From contig NZ_CP030055.1 in NCBI RefSeq assembly GCF_015291645.1, positions 6,820,001 through 6,884,000 on the forward strand: a DNA stretch of 64,000 bases, in the 5' to 3' direction. The DNA comes from Bradyrhizobium sp. CCBAU 53340 (GTDB lineage: Bacteria; Pseudomonadota; Alphaproteobacteria; Rhizobiales; Xanthobacteraceae). The notes under the pieces are model-generated. The model did no database searches and was not told where the DNA came from. It worked only from the letters and a program-made list of their open reading frames with translations. A program made the translations under genes and the position numbers. Of this stretch, positions 56,029 to 64,000 are shown one piece after another; position 1 is the stretch's first letter, and the number at the start of each line of letters is the position of its first letter.

Positions 56029-56490
56029 ATGCGCGCGCCCTCCCTGAAATCGCTTCGCTTTGCCGCCGTTCTCGGCCTCATGTTCGGAGCGCTGTCGCTC
56101 GGCGAGGCCAAGGCAGCCAATCCGCTGGAGCTGAATTTCTGGCTGAGCGGTCCGCGCTATGACGGCCGCGTTGCCGATTGCGAGAAGGCGCTGCCGACCA
56201 TCTCGACCCAGTTCTGGGAGAAGGAAAGCTCGTTCTGGAATTCGCCGCTGAGGATCACGGGCTTTTCGAACGTTCACGAGACTGCTTTCCGCCCCTGGGC
56301 ATCGGACAACATTCCGCGACGCTACTGCACCGGCGAGGCCATGCTCACTGACGGCAAGATGCGCAAAGTGCACTTCTCGATCGTCGAGGATGGCGGCTTT
56401 GCCGGCTACGGCCAGGGTGTCGAATGGTGCGTGGTCGGGCTCGACCGCAACTGGGCCTACAATCCGTCCTGCCGCGCCGCCAAACCGTAA
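56029..56490 (+). CDS. Secreted hypothetical protein, 153 residues
   Basis: Signal peptide (SLRFAAVLGLMFGALSLGEA, cleavage near KAAN), then a mature domain beginning LELNFWLSGPRYDGRVADC, with TISTQFWEKESSFWNSPL, RRYCTGEAMLTDGKMRKVHF and VEWCVVGLDRNWAYNPSCR. Four cysteines suggest two disulphides. The start at 56029 precedes the signal peptide; the frame runs back to 55861 without a conserved part. Function unknown. Confidence 0.8.
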   Translation: MRAPSLKSLRFAAVLGLMFGALSLGEAKAANPLELNFWLSGPRYDGRVADCEKALPTISTQFWEKESSFWNSPLRITGFSNVHETAFRPWASDNIPRRYCTGEAMLTDGKMRKVHFSIVEDGGFAGYGQGVEWCVVGLDRNWAYNPSCRAAKP

Positions 56491-56548
56491 AGCCGAACAG
56501 CTCTGATTCGGACCAATCGAGCGACCAACTGCCGCTCGCTCGAATTTT

Positions 56549-56563
56549 GTTCTTGAAATGTTC
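56549..56563 (+). promoter_or_regulatory. LexA (SOS) box match upstream of RNase T2
   Basis: GTTC-N7-GTTC (GTTCTTGAAATGTTC) matches the LexA operator known from several alphaproteobacteria, and another GTTC follows 2 bases later. It overlaps the best -35 candidate TTGAAA (56553-56558), with TAGGCT at 56575-56580 as a weak -10 after a 16-base spacer. The RNase T2 start is 47 bases downstream. A site with eight fixed bases is expected by chance about once per strand in a window of this size, so the match alone is not proof. Confidence 0.45.
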
Positions 56564-56610
56564 TTGTTCGCTGCTAGGCTGATTTCACAGTCTAGTTGAG
56601 GGGCGTTGCC

Positions 56611-57315
56611 ATGTTTCACTTTAGATTGCATTCGTTTTCCCGTCTCGTGATCTCGCTGGCCCTCCCCCTGGTTCTTGCCGCCGGGCTGGCGGGCGGCGCC
56701 AAGGCCCAGGACAAGCGGCAGAATGCGCCCGGCGAGTTCGATTTCTACGTGTTGTCGCTCTCGTGGTCGCCGTCCTTCTGCGAGGAGGCAGCCGAGCGGG
56801 GCCGCGGCAACGGGCGCACGAACATCCAGTGCGAGGGACGGCCTTATTCCTTCGTGGTGCACGGGCTGTGGCCGCAATATGAGAACGGCTTCCCGGAATA
56901 TTGCCAGCGGCCGTCGCCGCGGCTGAACCGCAGCATCGTCTCCTCGATGCTCGATCTGATGCCGGCGCCGGGGCTGATCTTCAACGAATGGGACAAGCAC
57001 GGGACCTGCTCCGGGCTCACCGATCGCAATTATTTCGAGACGATCCGAAAAGCGCGCGCCGCGATCAAGATCCCGGCCGAGTATCTCGACCTGTCGGAGG
57101 CCAAGACTGTGGCGCCGGGTGAGGTGGAGGAAGCTTTCATCAAGGCCAATCCTGGCCTCAGCAACACAGCCGTCTCGGTCACCTGCAACCGGACCCGCCT
57201 CTCCGAGGTCCGCATCTGCCTCAGTAAGGACCTGCAATTCCGCGCTTGCGAGGAAATCGAACGCCGCGCCTGCCGCCGCGACCAGGTGACGATGCCGCCG
57301 ATCAGGGGCGGATAA
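56611..57315 (+). CDS. Ribonuclease T2 family protein
   Basis: A 234-residue secreted RNase. Signal peptide (VISLALPLVLAAGLAGGAKA), then the two conserved active-site segments: CAS I HGLWPQYENGF and CAS II EWDKHGTCSG, each with the catalytic His, and SLSWSPSFCEE near the start. Several cysteines match the T2 disulphides. It cleaves single-stranded RNA to 2',3'-cyclic ends in the periplasm or outside the cell. The start at 56611 has GAGGGG 7 bases upstream; the frame begins at 56596. Confidence 0.93.
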   Translation: MFHFRLHSFSRLVISLALPLVLAAGLAGGAKAQDKRQNAPGEFDFYVLSLSWSPSFCEEAAERGRGNGRTNIQCEGRPYSFVVHGLWPQYENGFPEYCQRPSPRLNRSIVSSMLDLMPAPGLIFNEWDKHGTCSGLTDRNYFETIRKARAAIKIPAEYLDLSEAKTVAPGEVEEAFIKANPGLSNTAVSVTCNRTRLSEVRICLSKDLQFRACEEIERRACRRDQVTMPPIRGG

Positions 57316-57337
57316 TTTTGCGCACCTGACGCTGCAC

Positions 57338-57422
57338 CGTCATGGCCGGGCCTGTCCCGGCCATCCACGTTCACCCCCGGGTACAAACTACGTGGATGCC
57401 CGGGACAAGCCCGGGCATGACG
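57338..57422. repeat. Inverted repeat, CGTCATGGCCGGGC type
   Basis: CGTCATGGCCGGGCCTGTCC (57338) and GGACAAGCCCGGGCATGACG (to 57422) are inverted relatives, like 12068-12153. It lies between RNase T2 and rlmJ, where a terminator would be expected. Confidence 0.85.
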
Positions 57423-57465
57423 AGTAGAACATGCTGCGCATTCTCTCTCACGAACCGCAGATCTT

Positions 57466-58326
57466 ATGAACTACCGTCACGCCTTTCACGCCGGCAACTT
57501 CGCCGATGTCATCAAGCACATCGTGCTGGCACGCATCCTGACCTATCTGCAGGACAAGCCGGCCGCCTTCCGTGTCATCGACACCCATGCGGGCGCCGGC
57601 CTCTATGATCTCGACAGCGACGAGGCGCGCCGCGGCGGCGAGTGGCTGACGGGGATTGCGCGGCTGATGCAGGCGCGGCTCTCGAACGAGACCGTCGCGC
57701 TGACCAAGCCGTACATGGATATCGTCCGCGCGTTCAACCCGAAGGGTGAGCTCAAGGCCTATCCGGGCTCGCCGCTGATCGCGCGCGGCCTGATGCGGCC
57801 GCAGGACCGGCTCGTGGCCTGCGAGCTCGAGCCGAAGGCGCGCAAGGCGCTGATCGATGCGCTGCGGCGCGACGAACAAGCGCGGGTGGTCGATCTCGAC
57901 GGTTGGATGGCGCTGCCGGCCTTCGTGCCGCCGAAAGAGCGGCGCGGGCTCGTGCTGATCGACCCGCCCTTCGAGGCCAAGGACGAGTTCGAAAGACTGG
58001 GCGAAGCCTTCTCGACCGCTTTCGCGAAATGGCCGACTGGTATCTATGTAATCTGGTACCCCGCCAAGAGCCGGCGCGCCACCGACACGCTGGCGCAATT
58101 GGTGGCCCGGCTCGCAGCTGCAGCAAAGCCTCAGGGCAAATGCCTGCGGCTTGAATTCAGCGTCGCGCCGCAAGCCGACGGCGGGGCGCTTACATCAAGC
58201 GGGCTGCTGATCGTCAATCCACCCTACACCCTGCAAGGCGAGCTCAAGACCATCCTGCCGGAGCTGGAAATGCCGCTCGGCCAGGGTGGTGCTGCCAGAT
58301 TCCGATTAGAGGTGCCCAAGCCTTAA
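57466..58326 (+). CDS. rlmJ: 23S rRNA (adenine(2030)-N(6))-methyltransferase RlmJ
   Basis: A 286-residue methyltransferase. It begins MNYRHAFHAGNFADVIKHIV, the family mark, then VIDTHAGAGLYDL (SAM-binding) and the catalytic motif IV DPPFE in LVLIDPPFEAKDEF. It methylates A2030 (E. coli numbering) of 23S rRNA before ribosome assembly. Single gene. Confidence 0.94.
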   Translation: MNYRHAFHAGNFADVIKHIVLARILTYLQDKPAAFRVIDTHAGAGLYDLDSDEARRGGEWLTGIARLMQARLSNETVALTKPYMDIVRAFNPKGELKAYPGSPLIARGLMRPQDRLVACELEPKARKALIDALRRDEQARVVDLDGWMALPAFVPPKERRGLVLIDPPFEAKDEFERLGEAFSTAFAKWPTGIYVIWYPAKSRRATDTLAQLVARLAAAAKPQGKCLRLEFSVAPQADGGALTSSGLLIVNPPYTLQGELKTILPELEMPLGQGGAARFRLEVPKP

Positions 58327-58589
58327 CAGCGGGCCGTAACACTCCGGCATTCATGGGAAAAATATGCAGGAGCGGTAGTCAATCTGCGAAGAACCGTATT
58401 ATGCTGTTTTTGTGACTGGCTTTGCGTTCCGCTTCCGCGAATGGTTGCGGCGGAGTGAAGGCCGAAGAAAGATCCAGTCGGACCGAATGGTCCGCCCAAG
58501 GATGGCCAGCTCCCGGGCTCCGTAATGCCCGGTCATGTCGCGGCGCGCGTCTGCGTGGCGACGGAGGAGCAATGAGGGGGAGTTTCCCG
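58327..58589. other. Leader region of the cold-shock gene
   Basis: 263 bases between rlmJ and the cold-shock protein. Promoter-like AT-rich parts lie near 58360-58420 (AAAAATATGC, CCGTATTATGCTGTTTTTGTG). Long untranslated leaders that change structure with temperature are known for cspA-type genes; here only the position suggests it. Confidence 0.45.
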
Positions 58590-58805
58590 ATGGCCATGAC
58601 GGGAACGGTCAAGTTCTTCAACGGCGAGCGCGGCTACGGCTTCATCAAGCCTGACGACGGCGGTCGTGATGTCTTCGTTCACATCACCGCTGTGGAGCGG
58701 GCGGGACTGAAGGATCTTGCCGAGGGACAGCGTATCACTTTCGAAGTCGAACCGGACAAGAAGGGGAAGGGGCCGAAGGCGGTCAATCTCGTGATCCTTT
58801 CGTAG
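58590..58805 (+). CDS. Cold-shock protein (CspA family)
   Basis: A 71-residue OB-fold protein binding single-stranded RNA/DNA. RNP1 is in ERGYGFIKPDDG and RNP2 in RDVFVHITAVE; TGTVKFFNGERG is the start. Two starts are possible: 58590, preceded by GGGGGAG at 7 bases, and 58572, preceded by GGAGGAG 3-4 bases away, which adds six residues. Acts as an RNA chaperone, probably induced by cold or in slow growth. Confidence 0.92.
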   Translation: MAMTGTVKFFNGERGYGFIKPDDGGRDVFVHITAVERAGLKDLAEGQRITFEVEPDKKGKGPKAVNLVILS

Positions 58806-58831
58806 CGGACCTGCCCCACAACACCTGGCGC

Positions 58832-58862
58832 AAAAAAAGTCCCGGCCGCGAGCGACCGGGAG
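58832..58862 (-). terminator. Rho-independent terminator of the Omp25-like gene
   Basis: On the minus strand a TCCCGG ... CCGGGA stem (58840-58861) with a GC-rich loop is followed by CTTTTTTTG, about 30-50 bases after the Omp25-like stop at 58893. Confidence 0.8.
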
Positions 58863-58892
58863 GTTGTAGTCCGGTATTTTCTTATTTGGCTA

Positions 58893-59516
58893 TCAGAAGT
58901 GATAGTTCACGCCTGCACGGACAATGCTGGCGCTATAGCCGTTTGACACGCCTGTAATTGCGAACTGGCTCGTCGACAGATCGATGTAGAGATATTCGAG
59001 CTTCGCGCTCCAGTTCGGCGCAAGGCCAACTTCCGCGCCGACGCCGGCGGTCCAGCCAGCTGACGTGTGCGATTCCGTCCAGCCGAAGGTCTGCGCGCGC
59101 AGCTCGCCGAAGGCAAGGCCCGCGGTGCCGTAGAACAGCACGTTGCTGAAGGCATAGCCGGCGCGGCCGCGTAGCGTGCCGAACCAGGGATTGGAGAACT
59201 TCCACGGCGCGAACGTATCATCGGCACCGGCGGCCTGGATGTCGCCTTCGACGCCGAACACCCACGGGCCGTTCTGAAAATTGTAGCCGGCCTGCACGCC
59301 GCCGACGAAGCCGGAGGGCTTCACGGACGTGTTGCTCACCGAGCCCCACTCATAGCCGAGATTGCCGCCGAGATACGGGCCGGCCCAGCTATAGGCATTG
59401 AGCGGCTGATTGACGGTATAGGGCGCACGCTGACCGTAATTGAGATCGGCGGCCTCTGCCGAAGCTGTCCAGCCGGCTGCAACCAACGCGGCTGCGCCCA
59501 CCACGAACCTCTTCAT
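58893..59516 (-). CDS. Omp25/31-family outer membrane beta-barrel protein
   Basis: A 207-residue porin-like protein. Signal peptide ends near AEAAD; the mature part starts with AYSWAGPYLGGNLGYEWGSV and continues in amphipathic strands, including VFGVEGDIQAAG, TLRGRAGYAFSNVLFYGTAG and TAGVGAEVGLAPNWS, ending GVNYHF with a C-terminal Phe. The start at 59516 has GGAGAG 7 bases upstream; the frame goes to 59585. Related to the protein at 20110-20934 (same strand pattern and motif GRAGYA). Confidence 0.92.
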   Translation of the reverse strand: MKRFVVGAAALVAAGWTASAEAADLNYGQRAPYTVNQPLNAYSWAGPYLGGNLGYEWGSVSNTSVKPSGFVGGVQAGYNFQNGPWVFGVEGDIQAAGADDTFAPWKFSNPWFGTLRGRAGYAFSNVLFYGTAGLAFGELRAQTFGWTESHTSAGWTAGVGAEVGLAPNWSAKLEYLYIDLSTSQFAITGVSNGYSASIVRAGVNYHF

Positions 59517-59769
59517 CGATACTCTCCAACGCAACTGCCGTAACCGGATGCGATGGCCGCGCCGCCGCGCGAGGCCAGACCGCATGGTTACGGAACCACC
59601 ACTTTTTCGCGTAAGATTTATCGAGAGTTTTAAGTTAAAGGCCTGTTAAGACCCGTTACCGCGCTGTTAACAGACTTAAGGAAGCGTTACCGGGAACTGC
59701 GCGCCCCATCCTGTGCGTGCGGCATGGCCGGAACTTCAAATCGGTCCCCCCAGCGCCTAAATTCGCTCC

Positions 59770-61833
59770 ATGGCTCACGATTCCAACGACAATCCGGACG
59801 GCGCACGCGCACGCAAATCGCCGCGGGCCGCGACCGCCGGCGCCCCGCCCGAAGGACTGACACCGCCCGACCTCGATCCCGCGGCCGCCGGCGGCGATGA
59901 CGAGGACGATTCGCGGCTGCCGGACATTCTGGAAGAGAGCGGCGCGATCGGCGAAGAGCCGCTGGCGTCAGGCCACGAGGCGATCGAGCGCGCGGTCCGG
60001 CTCGCGCCGACCTCGCCCGGCGTCTATCGCATGCTCAGTGCGAACGCCGACGTGCTCTATGTCGGCAAGGCCAAGAACGTCAAAAAGCGCCTGTCGAGCT
60101 ACGCGCGCCAGAGCGCGCCGCTGCCGGCGCGAATCCTGCGCATGATCGCAGCCACGGTGACCGTGGAGATCGTCTCGACCACGACCGAGACCGAGGCGCT
60201 GCTGCTCGAGGCCAACCTCATCAAGCAGCTGCGGCCGCGCTTCAACGTGCAGCTGCGCGACGACAAGTCGTTCCCCTACATCCTGATCACCGGCGACCAT
60301 TGGGCGCCGCAGATCCTCAAGCATCGCGGCGCGCAGACGCGGCCCGGACGCTATTTCGGCCCGTTCGCCTCCGCCGGCGCGGTCAACCGCACCATCACGG
60401 CGCTGCAGCGCGCGTTCCTGATCCGCTCCTGTACGGACTCCTTCTTCGAGAGCCGCACCCGGCCGTGCCTGCTCTACCAGATCCGCCGCTGCGCCGGCCC
60501 CTGCACCCGCGAAATCGATTTCGGCGGCTATGCGACGCTGGTGCGGGAAGCGAGCGACTTCCTGTCCGGCAAGAGCCACGCGGTGAAGCAGGAGCTTGCC
60601 GCCGAGATGGAGAAGGCCTCCGGCGAGCTCGAATTCGAGCGCGCGGCACTTTACCGCGACCGCCTCGCCGCACTGTCGGCGATCCAGTCGCAGCAGGGCA
60701 TCAATCCGCGCACGGTGGAGGAAGCGGACGTGTTCGCCATCCATCAGGAGGGTGGCTTCTCCTGCGTCGAAGTGTTCTTCTTCCGCACCGGACAGAACTG
60801 GGGCAACCGCGCCTATTTCCCGCGCGCGGAAAAGACCTTTACCCCCGAGGAAGTGCTGGGCTCCTTCCTCGCGCAGTTCTACGACGACAAGCCGCCGCCG
60901 AAGACTATTTTGCTCTCGCACGAGATCGAGGAGAGCGACCTGCTGGCCAACGCGCTGTCGATCAAGGCCGGCCACAAGGTCGAGGTCCTGGCGCCCAAGC
61001 GCGGCGAGAAGAAGGAGCTCGTCACCCACGCGCTGACCAATGCGCGCGAGGCGCTCGGGCGCAAGCTTGCGGATACCGCAACCCAGAGCCGCCTGCTCGA
61101 GGCGATGGCCGCGACGCTCAGCCTGCCGCATGCGCCCAAGCGCATCGAGGTCTACGACAACAGCCACATCCAGGGCACCAACGCGGTCGGCGCCATGATC
61201 GTCGCAGGCCCCGATGGCTTCGTGAAGAACCAGTACCGCAAATTCAACATCAAGTCGGAAGGGATCACGCCGGGCGACGACTTCGCCATGATGCGCGAGG
61301 TCCTGGAGCGCCGCTTCAAGCGCCTGATCAACCCGCCCGAGGAGGGCGCGGCCAAAGCCAAGGACGACGACTTCCCGCAATGGCCCGATCTCGTCATCAT
61401 CGACGGCGGCCGCGGCCAGCTCAACGCCGTCAGGGAGATCTTTGCCAATCTCGGCCTCACCCAGGTGTCGCTGATGTCGGTCGCCAAGGGACCGGACCGG
61501 GATGCCGGCCGCGAGACCCTGTTCATGCCGGAGCGCGAGGCGATCAAGCTGGAGCCGCGCGATCCCGTGCTCTATTTCATCCAGCGCCTGCGCGACGAGG
61601 CCCACCGCTTCGTCATCGGCTCGCACCGCAAGCTGCGCAAGAAGGACATCCGCGAGGCCGGTTTGCAGGAAATTCCGGGCATCGGCCCGTCACGCAAACG
61701 TGCCTTGCTGCATCATTTCGGAACCCTGAAGGAGATCGAACGGGCCTCGATCGCCGATCTCGGCAAGGTTCCTGGGGTGAGCGCCGAGAGCGCCCGCAGG
61801 ATTTTCGACTATTTCCATCCCCAACCGGGATGA
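59770..61833 (+). CDS. uvrC: Excinuclease ABC subunit UvrC
   Basis: Makes both cuts around the lesion in nucleotide excision repair. 687 residues. An acidic N-terminal extension of about 75 residues precedes the GIY-YIG domain ([20 protein letters not shown]), followed by the Cys-rich [15 protein letters not shown], a UvrB-interaction UVR motif ([17 protein letters not shown]), and the RNase H-like C-terminal nuclease with [32 protein letters not shown], then an HhH tail ([17 protein letters not shown]). No SOS box is evident. Starts the uvrC-pgsA-moaD-moaE cluster. Confidence 0.97.
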   Translation: MAHDSNDNPDGARARKSPRAATAGAPPEGLTPPDLDPAAAGGDDEDDSRLPDILEESGAIGEEPLASGHEAIERAVRLAPTSPGVYRMLSANADVLYVGKAKNVKKRLSSYARQSAPLPARILRMIAATVTVEIVSTTTETEALLLEANLIKQLRPRFNVQLRDDKSFPYILITGDHWAPQILKHRGAQTRPGRYFGPFASAGAVNRTITALQRAFLIRSCTDSFFESRTRPCLLYQIRRCAGPCTREIDFGGYATLVREASDFLSGKSHAVKQELAAEMEKASGELEFERAALYRDRLAALSAIQSQQGINPRTVEEADVFAIHQEGGFSCVEVFFFRTGQNWGNRAYFPRAEKTFTPEEVLGSFLAQFYDDKPPPKTILLSHEIEESDLLANALSIKAGHKVEVLAPKRGEKKELVTHALTNAREALGRKLADTATQSRLLEAMAATLSLPHAPKRIEVYDNSHIQGTNAVGAMIVAGPDGFVKNQYRKFNIKSEGITPGDDFAMMREVLERRFKRLINPPEEGAAKAKDDDFPQWPDLVIIDGGRGQLNAVREIFANLGLTQVSLMSVAKGPDRDAGRETLFMPEREAIKLEPRDPVLYFIQRLRDEAHRFVIGSHRKLRKKDIREAGLQEIPGIGPSRKRALLHHFGTLKEIERASIADLGKVPGVSAESARRIFDYFHPQPG

Positions 61834-61926
61834 ACTAAAGGGGGCGTAGTCATATGGTCGTCGCATCCTGTACCCCAATGGGGACGGACGGTTGACCTTC
61901 AGGCTTGAGCGGTATTGGTAGGACGG

Positions 61927-62544
61927 ATGAACATCGCCACGACACGAGGGACAACCAGCCGCGCGATGTCCCTCCCGAACATCCTGACCTATGGCCGGAT
62001 CGCCGCGATCCCGGTCGTGGTCGGATGCATCTATGCGCAGTCGATCATGGATTACCCGCTGTGGCTGCGCTGGGTCGCGGTCGCGATCTTCATTGGCGCG
62101 GCGGTAACGGACTATCTCGACGGCTATTACGCGCGGATCTGGAATCAGCAATCGGCATTCGGCCGGATGCTCGATCCGATCGCCGACAAGCTGCTGGTCG
62201 CCTCGTGCCTGCTGATGCTGGCCGCCGACGGTATCATTCATGGCTGGTCGCTGTGGGCCGCCATCGTGATCCTGTGCCGCGAGATCCTGGTCTCGGGCCT
62301 GCGCGAATATCTGGCGGCACTGCGCGTCAGCGTGCCCGTGACCAAGCTCGCCAAGTGGAAGACCACGGTCCAGCTCGTCGCCATCGGCTTCCTGCTCGCC
62401 GGTCCCGCCGGCGACGAGGTCGTTCCCGTGGTCTCGCTGGTCGGCCTCATCCTGTTGTGGGCCTCGGCAATCCTGACCATGTATACCGGCTACGACTATT
62501 TCCGTGCCGGCATCCATCACCTCATCAAGGAGGACGAGGGATGA
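61927..62544 (+). CDS. pgsA: CDP-diacylglycerol-glycerol-3-phosphate 3-phosphatidyltransferase
   Basis: Makes phosphatidylglycerol phosphate at the inner membrane. 205 residues with about five helices. The CDP-alcohol motif is complete in TDYLDGYYARIWNQQSAFG and LDPIADK, with four Asp in the D-x2-D-G-x2-A-R ... G-x3-D-x3-D pattern. The start at 61927 has GGACGG nearby; ATG at 61966 and GTG/ATG at 61915 are alternatives. Overlaps moaD by 4 bases. Confidence 0.94.
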   Translation: MNIATTRGTTSRAMSLPNILTYGRIAAIPVVVGCIYAQSIMDYPLWLRWVAVAIFIGAAVTDYLDGYYARIWNQQSAFGRMLDPIADKLLVASCLLMLAADGIIHGWSLWAAIVILCREILVSGLREYLAALRVSVPVTKLAKWKTTVQLVAIGFLLAGPAGDEVVPVVSLVGLILLWASAILTMYTGYDYFRAGIHHLIKEDEG

Positions 62545-62792
62545 AGGTGAAATATTTCGCCTGGGTGCGCGAGCGCGTCGGCAAGGCCGAGGAGACCATC
62601 GAGCCGCCCGCGACCGTGCGTACCGTCGAGGAGTTGATCGCCTGGCTGTCCGGCCAAGGCGAGACCTATGCGTATGCTTTCGAGAAGCCGAAGGTGATCC
62701 GCACCGCGATTGACCATGCCCATGTCAAGGCGGATGCCGCGATCGCCGGCGCCCGCGAGATCGCGTTCTTCCCGCCGATGACCGGCGGCTAG
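62541..62792 (+). CDS. moaD: Molybdopterin converting factor subunit 1
   Basis: An 83-residue ubiquitin-fold sulphur carrier that gives sulphur to the pterin in molybdenum cofactor synthesis. It begins KVKYFAWVRERVGKAEETIE and ends in the needed Gly-Gly after FFPPMT. It overlaps pgsA by 4 bases and is followed 4 bases later by moaE. Confidence 0.96.
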   Translation: MKVKYFAWVRERVGKAEETIEPPATVRTVEELIAWLSGQGETYAYAFEKPKVIRTAIDHAHVKADAAIAGAREIAFFPPMTGG

Positions 62793-62796
62793 GCTC

Positions 62797-63279
62797 ATGA
62801 CTTCCCCTGTCACCCCCCGCCCCGTCGCCATCCGCATCCAGGAAGACGATTTCGACATCGCGCGCGAGATCGCGGTCCTGACCAGGAGCCGCACCGATAT
62901 CGGCGCCGTCGTCAGCTTCTCCGGCATCTGCCGCGCCGATGACGACAGCTCGAAGATCGCGGCGCTCACACTCGAACATTATCCAGGCATGGCCGAGGAA
63001 GAGATCAGGCGTCATGTCGACGAGGCCATGTCGCGCTGGCCGCTGAACGGCGTCACGGTGATCCATCGCGTCGGGCGGTTCATGCCCGGCCAGAACATCG
63101 TGCTGGTGCTCACCGCCTCGCAACACCGGCGGGCGGCATTCGAGGCGGCGGAATTCCTGATGGACTATCTCAAGACCAGCGCCCCGTTCTGGAAGAAGGA
63201 AGAGAGCGCCACCGGCACCGGCTGGGTCGAGGCCCATGCCCGTGACGACGAGGCCGCCGCACGCTGGACCAAATCCTGA
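62797..63279 (+). CDS. moaE: Molybdenum cofactor biosynthesis protein MoaE
   Basis: The catalytic subunit of molybdopterin synthase with MoaD. 160 residues; FDIAREIAVLTRSRTDIGAV near the start, HRVGRFMPGQNIVLVLTASQ, and the lysines of YLKTSAPFWKKEE that form the active site and contact MoaD's end. It shares its stop with the start of prmB (TGATG). Confidence 0.96.
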   Translation: MTSPVTPRPVAIRIQEDDFDIAREIAVLTRSRTDIGAVVSFSGICRADDDSSKIAALTLEHYPGMAEEEIRRHVDEAMSRWPLNGVTVIHRVGRFMPGQNIVLVLTASQHRRAAFEAAEFLMDYLKTSAPFWKKEESATGTGWVEAHARDDEAAARWTKS

Positions 63280-64000
63280 TGGCAAAAGCATCCAAGAAGA
63301 CCGCGCGTAGCCGCGCCGCACCGAAACTTGCCAAAGTCGGCCCCGGCGAACTGCTCACGCTACTCGATTTCGTCCGCTATGCGGTGAGCCGCTTCGTCGA
63401 GGCAAAGCTTGCCTTCGCGCATGGCACGACCGATCCGGTCGCCGAAGCCGTCTTCCTGGTCTGCGAGGCGCTGCATCTGCATCCCGACCAGTTCGAGAGC
63501 TTTGCCCACGCGCGCGTCACCGCGGCGGAAGGCAAGACGCTGCTCGACCTCATCCATCGGCGCGTGACGACGCGCAAACCGAGCGCCTATCTCGTCAACA
63601 AGATCTACATGCGCGGCCTGCCCTTCTATGTCGACGAGCGTGTCATCGTTCCACGCTCCTTCATCGGTGAGCTCCTGGACTCGCATTTCGGAGGCGATGG
63701 CGAGGCGGGCTCGCTGATCGACGATCCCACCGCCGTCGAGCGCGTGCTCGATCTTTGTACGGGATCGGGATGTCTTGCGATCCTCGCCGCGTATCACTTC
63801 CCGAACGCCACGGTCGATGCCGTCGACATCTCCAAGGGCGCGCTCGAAGTCGCGGCGCGCAATGTCGGCGAACACGGGCTGGATGGGCGGATCACGCTCC
63901 ATCGCGGCGACCTGTTCGCCCCGCTCGGCGATGCCAAATACGACCTGATCATCACCAACCCGCCCTATGTCGACGCCGAAGGCATGGCGGCGCTGCCCCC
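63279..64000 (+). CDS. prmB: Ribosomal protein L3 N5-glutamine methyltransferase, 3' end cut by window
   Basis: The first 240 residues of a HemK-family glutamine methyltransferase. Lys/Arg-rich N-terminus, helical domain with DLIHRRVTTRKPSAYLVN, RVIVPRSFIGELLD (PrmB-type), SAM-binding VLDLCTGSGCLAILAAYHF, and the catalytic NPPYVDAEGM. The RSFIGELL and DAEGM motifs favour PrmB over PrmC. Runs past the right edge of the window. Confidence 0.92.
   Translation, partial: MAKASKKTARSRAAPKLAKVGPGELLTLLDFVRYAVSRFVEAKLAFAHGTTDPVAEAVFLVCEALHLHPDQFESFAHARVTAAEGKTLLDLIHRRVTTRKPSAYLVNKIYMRGLPFYVDERVIVPRSFIGELLDSHFGGDGEAGSLIDDPTAVERVLDLCTGSGCLAILAAYHFPNATVDAVDISKGALEVAARNVGEHGLDGRITLHRGDLFAPLGDAKYDLIITNPPYVDAEGMAALP

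Overview
The window reads as chromosomal DNA of an alphaproteobacterium of the Bradyrhizobium / Nitrobacteraceae type. This rests on high GC with matching codon use, on gene arrangements usual for rhizobia (rplY-pth-ychF, lgt-MidA-pgeF, uvrC-pgsA-moaD-moaE, a YbjN-family gene beside proC, an FMN-riboswitch-controlled RibH2-type lumazine synthase), on DUF992 and Omp25/31-like proteins, and on many palindromic intergenic repeats of the kind that fill Bradyrhizobium genomes. No rRNA or tRNA gene, CRISPR array, phage or plasmid module was seen. The only mobile element is one ISAs1-type insertion sequence, cut by the left edge.

Layout. 0-10 kb: the IS, glmM, an FMN-dependent L-lactate dehydrogenase, a tandem pair of secreted paralogues, aroE, a decayed SulP permease and an EF-G-like GTPase. 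10-24 kb: aspartate aminotransferase, two glutathione S-transferases, small membrane proteins, a PAS protein, a GNAT enzyme, an aldo/keto reductase, an IsdG-type haem monooxygenase, a DUF1501/DUF1800 pair, an outer-membrane beta-barrel and a TSUP exporter divergent from a LysR regulator. 24-33 kb: a long uvrB and a series of small secreted or membrane proteins, several under 60 residues, then two MaoC-like hotdog enzymes and a DUF4282 protein. 33-42 kb: translation and envelope housekeeping (ychF, pth, rplY, a UbiK-family protein, dienelactone hydrolase, lgt, a MidA methyltransferase, pgeF, a lipoprotein, prs). 42-50 kb: a zinc metallopeptidase / ATP-grasp ligase operon, ribH with its riboswitch, YbjN, proC, a thioesterase, a tautomerase, hisS and a DUF2314 protein. 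50-64 kb: ilvE divergent from a MarR / OmpR-type regulator / histidine kinase operon, small secreted proteins, RNase T2, rlmJ, a cold-shock protein, an Omp25-like porin, uvrC-pgsA-moaD-moaE, and prmB, which runs off the right edge.

Most genes are housekeeping or core accessory genes. Overlapping start/stop codons show translational coupling in DUF1800/DUF1501, TSUP/76-aa protein, the MaoC pair, MidA/pgeF, metallopeptidase/ATP-grasp, MarR/response regulator, pgsA/moaD and moaE/prmB.

Points that deserve a second look: a metallopeptidase / peptide-ligase-fold operon with no known substrate (42157-44216); a segment inside hisS with clearly lower GC than its flanks (about 48700-49140); an alphaproteobacterial SOS-box match over the probable promoter of RNase T2 (56549-56563); an IsdG-type haem-degrading monooxygenase with an intact Asn/Trp/His triad (16357-16680); a candidate small RNA ending in a strong terminator (15151-15294); and a set of very small membrane proteins. 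No wholly new defence or mobile system was found.
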